Assembly (NCBI RefSeq): GCF_001665575.1
Contig: NZ_LZSU01000018.1
Location: 96,662 to 160,661 of the forward strand
DNA from: Mycobacterium sp. 852013-51886_SCH5428379
Lineage (GTDB): Bacteria; Actinomycetota; Actinomycetes; Mycobacteriales; Mycobacteriaceae
Length of the DNA stretch: 64,000 nucleotides
Direction of reading: 5' to 3'
The notes beneath the pieces are model-generated. The model had not been told where the DNA came from, did not search any database, and worked only from the letters and a program-made list of their open reading frames with translations. Position numbers and translations under genes: made by a program. Shown one piece after another: positions 58,873 through 64,000 of the stretch. The stretch's first letter is position 1, and the number at the start of each line of letters is the position of its first letter.

Positions 58873-59924
58873 CAGTGCTCCTTCGTCGGGTCGACGAGGA
58901 CCTTCATCTTCTCGCCGGCGTGCAGGGCTTCGAATCCTTCGTCGACGACGTCGTCGATGGCGATGGCGCTGACCCATCCGGTGGTGTCGTACGCGCCCCG
59001 GGCCATCAGCGCAATGACAGCTTCGAAGTCGGCCGCCGTGTAGCACAGCGAGCCCTGGATGCGGGACTCGTTCATCACGAGGTTCAGCAGCGGGGTGGTC
59101 AGCGGCTTCTCGTAGATCGCGACACTCACCATGGGGTTTCGCGCACCGACGCAGGACAGGGCGGTCTCCACAGCGGGCGTCACCCCCGCGGCGTCGAAGA
59201 CGGCGTCGGCGCCGCGTCCGCGCGTGTGTTCGGCGATGAAGCCGGGCACGTCCACGCCGCCGGAATCGAGGGTGTGCGCGCCGAGTGCTTCGATCGACGC
59301 GCGCCTGGTGGCCGACGGTTCGACCACGAAGACGTCCTCGACGCCCTTGCCGCGCAGCGCGAACCAGAGTCCGATGCCGATAGGTCCGGCGCCGAACACG
59401 ACGGCGGTGTCCCCTGCCCGCACGTCCCCGAGGGTGGCGGCGTGATAGGCCACCGACATCGGCTCGACCAGCGCCCCGAGCTCGAGACTCACGTTGTCGG
59501 GCAGGCGGTGCAGCATCGGTGTCGGCACCACGGTGCACTCGGCCATGCCGCCGTCGGACATCAACCCGTGGAAGCCGATCTGAGCGCAGATGTTGTAATT
59601 GCCCGCCTGACATGGCGTGCAGTGTCCACATGTGTAGAGCGGTTCGACCGCGACCCGGTCGCCCTCGCTCCAGCCGGAGACGCCGGCGCCCACCTCGGTG
59701 ATGACGCCGGAGAATTCGTGGCCCATGACCAGCGGCAGTTCGCGCCCGGTCAGCGGGTGCGGTTCGGTGGGGATGAAGATCGGGCCGGCGTAGTACTCGT
59801 GTAGATCGGTCCCGCAGATCCCGTTGAAACCCACCTGCACCTTGACGGTGCCCGGACGCGTGTCGGGTTCGGGGACGTCGGCGATCTCGAGCTTGTTGGG
59901 TCCGTGGTAGACGGCGGCTTTCAT
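58872..59924 (-). CDS. 2,3-butanediol dehydrogenase-like zinc alcohol dehydrogenase
   Basis: Medium-chain zinc dehydrogenase of the (R,R)-butanediol dehydrogenase group, 350 residues. Catalytic zinc ligands Cys37, His69/Glu70; structural zinc cysteines 99, 102, 105 and 113 (CGHCTPCQAGNYNIC); cofactor motif VFGAGPIGIG. It may interconvert butanediol and acetoin or oxidise related diols. ATG at 59924, followed by the SDR gene downstream; the promoter holds the palindromes at 59938-59997. Confidence 0.9.
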   Translation of the reverse strand: MKAAVYHGPNKLEIADVPEPDTRPGTVKVQVGFNGICGTDLHEYYAGPIFIPTEPHPLTGRELPLVMGHEFSGVITEVGAGVSGWSEGDRVAVEPLYTCGHCTPCQAGNYNICAQIGFHGLMSDGGMAECTVVPTPMLHRLPDNVSLELGALVEPMSVAYHAATLGDVRAGDTAVVFGAGPIGIGLWFALRGKGVEDVFVVEPSATRRASIEALGAHTLDSGGVDVPGFIAEHTRGRGADAVFDAAGVTPAVETALSCVGARNPMVSVAIYEKPLTTPLLNLVMNESRIQGSLCYTAADFEAVIALMARGAYDTTGWVSAIAIDDVVDEGFEALHAGEKMKVLVDPTKEH

Positions 59925-59937
59925 GGCCCCAGTTCTA

Positions 59938-59953
59938 TGTGACCGCGGCCACA
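59938..59953. promoter_or_regulatory. Near-palindrome TGTGACCGCGGCCACA before the butanediol dehydrogenase gene
   Basis: 16 bases symmetric except for one base pair position (14 of 16 match), centred on CCGCGG and 14 bases upstream of the ATG at 59924. Possible repressor site or start-overlapping operator. Confidence 0.45.
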
Positions 59954-59963
59954 CCCCGAAAGA

Positions 59964-59997
59964 GTTGCATGGCGTTGCACGTGCAACGGCGTGCAAC
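59964..59997. promoter_or_regulatory. 34-base near-perfect palindrome between the divergent butanediol and monooxygenase genes
   Basis: Centre GTTGCAC-GTGCAAC (59974-59987) is a perfect 14-base palindrome; the outer half-sites GTTGCAT (59964) and GTGCAAC (59991-59997) extend it, so the two 17-base halves match at 15 positions. Four half-sites of TTGCA/TGCAA spaced by 10 bases suggest a dimer-of-dimers operator. It lies 40 bases from each start codon and could control both operons. Confidence 0.75.
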
Positions 59998-60036
59998 CCT
60001 TGTGCGGGCATCGCACCGGCGTGTGGGCTGGCTCAC

Positions 60037-61851
60037 ATGACACAGACTCTGGAACCCACCACCGATCTGACGCCGCAGCAGCGCGTCGACGCCTGGCTCG
60101 CCGACTTCGAGGCCGCGCTGGCGGTGCGCGACATCGAGCGCGTGGTGGCTAAGTTCGCGACCGACAGTTTCTGGCGGGACCTGGTGGCCTTCACCTGGAA
60201 TCTGAAGACGCTCGAGGGCCGCGACGGCATCGCCGACATGCTGTCCGCACGGCTGGCCGAGACCGCGCCCGCGCGGTTCCGCACCCGGGAGGCCCCGGTG
60301 CTCGACGGCAACGTGACCAGCGCGTTCATCGAGTTCGAGACGGCGGTCGGCCGCGGCGTGGGGCATCTGCGACTACGCGGGGACCAGGCGTGGACTCTGC
60401 TGACCACCCTGCAGGAGATCAAGGGCCATGAGGAGCGCAAGGGCCCGTCGCGGGTGCTCGGCGCGGTGCACGGCTCGGATCCGGACCCCCGGTCGTGGGC
60501 GGAGAAACGAGCCGACGAGGAGGCGGCGCTGGGGCGGACTGTCCAGCCCTACGCGCTCGTCATCGGCGGCGGCCAGGGTGGCATCGCGCTGGGCGCCCGG
60601 CTGCGGCAACTCGGGGTGCCGGCCATCGTCGTCGACCGCCACGAGCGGCCGGGAGATCAGTGGCGCAACCGCTACAAGTCGCTGTGCCTGCACGATCCGG
60701 TCTGGTACGACCACCTGCCGTATCTGCCGTTCCCGTCGAACTGGCCGGTGTTCGCGCCGAAGGACAAGATCGGCGACTGGCTGGAGTTCTACACCCGGGT
60801 GATGGAAGTGCCGTACTGGTCGAAGACGACGTGCCTGTCGGCCTCCTTCGACTCCGGCACCCACACGTGGACCGTCGAGGTCGACCGGGACGGCGAGCGG
60901 CTGACGCTGCGTCCGACGCAGTTGATCCTGGCCACGGGAATGTCGGGGAAGCCGAACGTGCCGGTCCTGCCGGGCGAGGACGTGTTCCGCGGCGAACAGC
61001 ACCACTCCAGCGCACACCCCGGACCGGACCGCTACCTCGGCAAGCGCGCGGTAGTGATCGGGTCGAACAACTCCGCGCACGACATCTGCAAGGCGCTCGT
61101 CGAGAACGGCGTCGACACGACGATGGTGCAGCGGTCCTCGACGCACATCGTCAAATCGGATTCGCTGATGGACCTCGGTCTCGGCGACCTCTATTCAGAG
61201 CGGGCGCTGGCCGCGGGGATGACGACGGAGAAGGCGGATCTGACGTTCGCCTCCCTGCCGTACCGGATCATGCACGAGTTCCAGAAGCCGATCTACGACG
61301 CGATCCGCGAGCGGGACCGCGACTTCTACGACCGGCTGGCCGCTGCTGGTTTCGAATTGGATTGGGGGGATGACGATTCCGGGTTGTTCATGAAGTACCT
61401 GCGCCGCGGTTCGGGCTACTACATCGACGTCGGGGCCTGCGATCTGGTGGCCGACGGGACGATCAAGCTCAGGCAGGGTCAGGTGTCGCATCTGACGGAG
61501 GATTCGGTGGTGCTGGCCGACGGCACGGTTCTGCCCGCCGATGTCGTGGTCTACGCGACGGGCTACGGCTCGATGAACGGCTGGGCCGCCGATCTGATCG
61601 GCCAGGAGGTGGCCGACAAGGTCGGCAAGGTGTGGGGTCTGGGTTCGGCGACCACCAAGGATCCGGGCCCGTGGGAGGGCGAACAGCGGAACATGTGGAA
61701 GCCCACGCGTCAGGAGAACCTCTGGTTCCACGGCGGGAACCTGCATCAGTCGCGGCACTACTCGCTGTATCTGGCGCTGCAGCTCAAGGCGCGGTTCGAG
61801 GGGTTGCCGACGCCGGTGTACGGGATGCAGGAGGTGCATCACCTGAGCTGA
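60037..61851 (+). CDS. NTF2-like / flavin-dependent monooxygenase fusion
   Basis: A 604-residue fusion. N-terminal SnoaL/NTF2-like domain (about 15-150, VDAWLADFEAALAVRDIERVVAKFATD), then an FMO-type flavoprotein with the FAD motif GGGQGG (177-182), NADPH motif VIGSNNSAHD (about 343-352) and late VVYATGYGS. Such enzymes perform Baeyer-Villiger or N-/S-oxygenation on small organic molecules. ATG at 60037. Divergent from the butanediol operon and sharing its palindrome, so substrate pathways may be linked (for example ketone oxidation). Substrate unknown. Confidence 0.88.
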   Translation: MTQTLEPTTDLTPQQRVDAWLADFEAALAVRDIERVVAKFATDSFWRDLVAFTWNLKTLEGRDGIADMLSARLAETAPARFRTREAPVLDGNVTSAFIEFETAVGRGVGHLRLRGDQAWTLLTTLQEIKGHEERKGPSRVLGAVHGSDPDPRSWAEKRADEEAALGRTVQPYALVIGGGQGGIALGARLRQLGVPAIVVDRHERPGDQWRNRYKSLCLHDPVWYDHLPYLPFPSNWPVFAPKDKIGDWLEFYTRVMEVPYWSKTTCLSASFDSGTHTWTVEVDRDGERLTLRPTQLILATGMSGKPNVPVLPGEDVFRGEQHHSSAHPGPDRYLGKRAVVIGSNNSAHDICKALVENGVDTTMVQRSSTHIVKSDSLMDLGLGDLYSERALAAGMTTEKADLTFASLPYRIMHEFQKPIYDAIRERDRDFYDRLAAAGFELDWGDDDSGLFMKYLRRGSGYYIDVGACDLVADGTIKLRQGQVSHLTEDSVVLADGTVLPADVVVYATGYGSMNGWAADLIGQEVADKVGKVWGLGSATTKDPGPWEGEQRNMWKPTRQENLWFHGGNLHQSRHYSLYLALQLKARFEGLPTPVYGMQEVHHLS

Positions 61852-61875
61852 GCTCACGCAGGCGACAATGGGTAG

Positions 61876-63870
61876 GTGGCTGACGACGCATACCTGTGGC
61901 TCGAGGACGTAACCGGCGACGACGCCCTGGACTGGGTGCGACAGCACAACGACCCGACCTTGGCCGACCTCGGTGGGGACCGCTTCGAGCAACTGCGCAC
62001 CGAGGCGCTCGAGGTACTCGACACCGACGCGCGGATCCCGTATGTCCGGCGCCGCGGTGAGTACCTGTACAACTTCTGGCGCGATGCGGCCAACCCGCGC
62101 GGGCTGTGGCGGCGCACCACCCTGGACAGCTACCGGACCGAGGAGCCGGACTGGGAGGTCGTGATCGATGTCGACGCCCTCGCCCGCGCCGACGACGAGA
62201 ACTGGGTGTGGGCGGGTGCGGGGGTGCTGGAGCCGGAGCACACGCGGGCACTGGTCAGTCTGTCGCGCGGTGGCGCGGATGCCGCGATTGTCCGCGAATT
62301 CGACATGCTGACAGGCGAATTCGTCGACGGAGGCTTCGAACTGCCCGAAGCGAAGACCCAGATCGACTGGGAGGACGCCGACACCGTACTTCTGGGCACC
62401 GACTTCGGCGAGGGCTCGCTGACCGAATCCGGGTATCCGCGACTGGTCAAGCGGTGGCGGCGCGGTACGCCACTCGTCGAGGCCGAGACGGTGTTCTCCG
62501 GCAACGCAACCGACGTCATCGTCGCCGCGTCGGTCGATCGCACACCAGGATTCTCGCGGACCATGGTGAGTCGCGCGATCGACTTCTTCAACGACGAGGT
62601 CTACGAACTGCGCGGCGGTGAGCTCCTGCGCATCGAGGCACCGACCGACGCCACGGTGTCGGTGCACCGGGAGTGGTTGCTGATCGAGTTGCGCACCGAC
62701 TGGGGCGCCCACCGGGCAGGTTCGCTTCTGGCTGCCAATTACGACAAATTCCTCTCCGGCGCAGCGGATATGGTGACGGTGTTCGAGCCCGATGCGCACA
62801 CCTGCCTGCACCACTACGCATGGACCCGTGACCGGCTCGTCGTCGTCACGCTCGCGGACGTCGCGAGCCGCGTCGAGGTGTACACGCCCGGGGAGTGGAC
62901 GGCCCAACCGGTTCCCGGACTGCCGGAGAACACCAACACCGTGATCGTCGCTGCCGATGATCTCGGTGACGAGATCTTCCTGGACTCAAGCGGATTCGAC
63001 ACGCCGTCACGACTGCTACACGGCTCCGCCGGCGGTACGTTGACCGAGATCAAGCGGGCGCCGTCGTTCTTCGATGCCGCTGATCTGACGGTCGATCAGC
63101 ACTTCGCGACGTCGGCCGACGGCACCAGGATCCCCTACTTCGTGGTGGGGCACCGTCATCAGCAGACGCCCGGGCCGACGCTGCTGGGCGGATATGGCGG
63201 ATTCGAGGTGTCGCGGACACCGGGCTACGACGGCGTGCTGGGTCGGTTGTGGCTGTCGCGCGGCGGAACGTACGTGCTGGCGAACATCCGTGGCGGCGGC
63301 GAGTACGGACCGACGTGGCACACCCAGGCGATGCGGGAGGGCCGTCACCTCGTCGGCGAGGACTTCGCCGCGGTGGCCGCAGATCTCGTGGAACGCGGAA
63401 TCACGACGGTCGAGCAGCTGGGTGCGCAGGGCGGCAGCAACGGCGGTCTGCTGATGGGCGTCATGCTCACGCAGTATCCGGAGCGGTTCGGAGCGCTGGT
63501 GTGCAGCGTGCCTCTGCTCGACATGCGGCGGTTCCACCTGCTGCTGGCCGGGGCGTCGTGGGTGGCCGAATACGGCAACCCGGACGAGCCGGACGACTGG
63601 GAGTTCATCTCGAAATACTCTCCCTATCAAAACATCTCGACGGCTTCCGACCGCCGCTATCCCCCGGTTCTGATCACCACCTCGACGCGTGACGACCGGG
63701 TGCATCCCGGCCATGCGCGGAAGATGACGGCAGCGCTCGAGGACGCCGGACAGCCGGTGCAGTATTACGAGAACATCGAGGGTGGCCACGGTGGCGCGGC
63801 GGACAATTCGCAGGCGGCGTTCCGCGCGGCGCTGATCTACGAGTTCCTCTGGCGGAAGCTGGGTCGCTGA
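61876..63870 (+). CDS. Prolyl oligopeptidase family serine peptidase
   Basis: A 664-residue S9A-type peptidase: N-terminal beta-propeller (about 75-390), then alpha/beta hydrolase domain with nucleophile Ser521 in GGSNGG, Asp606/607 in STRDDRVHPGH and His638 in GGHGG. Cleaves short peptides at proline (family knowledge). GTG start VADDAYLWLED. No signal peptide, so cytoplasmic. Counterpart of Rv0457c. 24 bases after the monooxygenase; co-transcription is possible. Confidence 0.93.
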   Translation: MADDAYLWLEDVTGDDALDWVRQHNDPTLADLGGDRFEQLRTEALEVLDTDARIPYVRRRGEYLYNFWRDAANPRGLWRRTTLDSYRTEEPDWEVVIDVDALARADDENWVWAGAGVLEPEHTRALVSLSRGGADAAIVREFDMLTGEFVDGGFELPEAKTQIDWEDADTVLLGTDFGEGSLTESGYPRLVKRWRRGTPLVEAETVFSGNATDVIVAASVDRTPGFSRTMVSRAIDFFNDEVYELRGGELLRIEAPTDATVSVHREWLLIELRTDWGAHRAGSLLAANYDKFLSGAADMVTVFEPDAHTCLHHYAWTRDRLVVVTLADVASRVEVYTPGEWTAQPVPGLPENTNTVIVAADDLGDEIFLDSSGFDTPSRLLHGSAGGTLTEIKRAPSFFDAADLTVDQHFATSADGTRIPYFVVGHRHQQTPGPTLLGGYGGFEVSRTPGYDGVLGRLWLSRGGTYVLANIRGGGEYGPTWHTQAMREGRHLVGEDFAAVAADLVERGITTVEQLGAQGGSNGGLLMGVMLTQYPERFGALVCSVPLLDMRRFHLLLAGASWVAEYGNPDEPDDWEFISKYSPYQNISTASDRRYPPVLITTSTRDDRVHPGHARKMTAALEDAGQPVQYYENIEGGHGGAADNSQAAFRAALIYEFLWRKLGR

Positions 63871-63883
63871 ACTCCCCAGGGGT

Positions 63884-63892
63884 TGTGGATAA
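63884..63892 (+). other. DnaA-box-like sequence upstream of the DUF222 gene
   Basis: TGTGGATAA matches the reverse complement of the E. coli DnaA consensus TTATCCACA exactly. A single box, 40 bases before the SOS box; may be chance or belong to the repeated upstream region of DUF222 genes. Confidence 0.35.
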
Positions 63893-63923
63893 CTCGTTGG
63901 CGTGTCAGCGGTTTCGACTACAC

Positions 63924-63939
63924 TCGAAACTATGTTCGA
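63924..63939. promoter_or_regulatory. LexA SOS box over the DUF222 start codon
   Basis: TCGAAA-CTAT-GTTCGA matches the mycobacterial SOS consensus TCGAAC-n4-GTTCGA at 11 of 12 positions. It covers the ATG at 63932 and a -10-like TACACT (63919-63924) precedes it, so the transcript could be leaderless and LexA repressed. Related 13E12 genes in M. tuberculosis are known to be DNA-damage inducible. Confidence 0.75.
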
Positions 63940-64000
63940 TACGGTGTTCGCGGGGCGAGACGACGCCGCGCTGATCGCTGTCATCGACCAGTCCGCCCGC
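63932..64000 (+). CDS. DUF222/HNH endonuclease (13E12 family), partial
   Basis: Only 23 codons are visible: MFDTVFAGRDDAALIAVIDQ at the start, the usual N-terminus of DUF222 (13E12) proteins, which end in an HNH nuclease domain. The rest is beyond the window. These are repeated mobile-like genes in mycobacteria with unknown nucleic acid targets. SOS control is suggested by the box over its start. Confidence 0.75.
   Translation, partial: MFDTVFAGRDDAALIAVIDQSAR

Noticed and set aside
61195..62907. 570-codon minus-strand open frame opposite the monooxygenase and peptidase genes
   Set aside because: Shadow frame; catalytic motifs of both genes are clear on the plus strand.

Overview
The window is chromosomal DNA from a mycobacterium, most likely a fast-growing or environmental (Mycolicibacterium-type) species. 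The evidence is very high GC content, frequent GTG and TTG starts, mycobacterial hallmark genes (mshA for mycothiol, hbhA, senX3-regX3, ramB, an LdtMt5-type L,D-transpeptidase, a DUF222/13E12 gene) and a gene order that follows, from memory, the M. tuberculosis stretch Rv0529 down to Rv0457c. No rRNA, tRNA, CRISPR array, prophage or intact insertion sequence was recognised, and no gene-free stretch exceeds 300 bases.

Left part (1-15 kb): a heme and cytochrome c block on the minus strand. hemA, hemC, a CobA-like/HemD fusion and hemB make porphyrin. hemL feeds the same pathway and heads a translationally coupled run with a histidine phosphatase, a TlpA-like lipoprotein thioredoxin, ccdA, resB and ccsB, which deliver heme and reductant for cytochrome c maturation outside the membrane. 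Between the two halves are small coupled membrane proteins, and an accessory TetR plus MpaB-like (DUF2236) pair where M. tuberculosis has other genes.

Middle (15-42 kb): lipid and envelope housekeeping genes (HAD phosphatase, HadA-like dehydratase, PlsC, epimerase), a 33-residue bS22-like ribosomal protein, a BldC-like DNA-binding protein, proC, thioesterase, ppx, the phosphate two-component system senX3-regX3, phosphoglycerate mutase, mshA with a ROK regulator, an L,D-transpeptidase, murB, two tandem DUF2505 genes, a methyltransferase, a broken sodium:solute symporter gene, a nitrilase, deoC and hbhA. The cyclopropane mycolic acid synthase genes that sit here in M. tuberculosis (cmaA2, and later pcaA/umaA) are missing.

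Right part (42-64 kb): a helix-turn-helix regulator, DUF445 protein, TetR, a PPK2-type kinase and a DUF559 nuclease-like gene whose 3' end runs into fadB2; then the glyoxylate/acyl-CoA control block (fadB2, isocitrate lyase, thioesterase, divergent ramB) with several palindromes; lpd; and an aldehyde dehydrogenase operon preceded by a GAF-domain regulator. Next to it lies an accessory module: an SDR and a 2,3-butanediol dehydrogenase divergent from an NTF2-flavin monooxygenase fusion, the two sides separated by a 34-bp near-perfect palindrome. The window closes with a prolyl oligopeptidase and the start of a DUF222/HNH gene whose start codon lies inside a LexA-type SOS box.

The most notable items are the palindrome-controlled butanediol/monooxygenase module, a repeat family that supplies the start of murB and recurs at 52.1 kb, the SOS box over the DUF222 start, and the operator cluster in front of isocitrate lyase.
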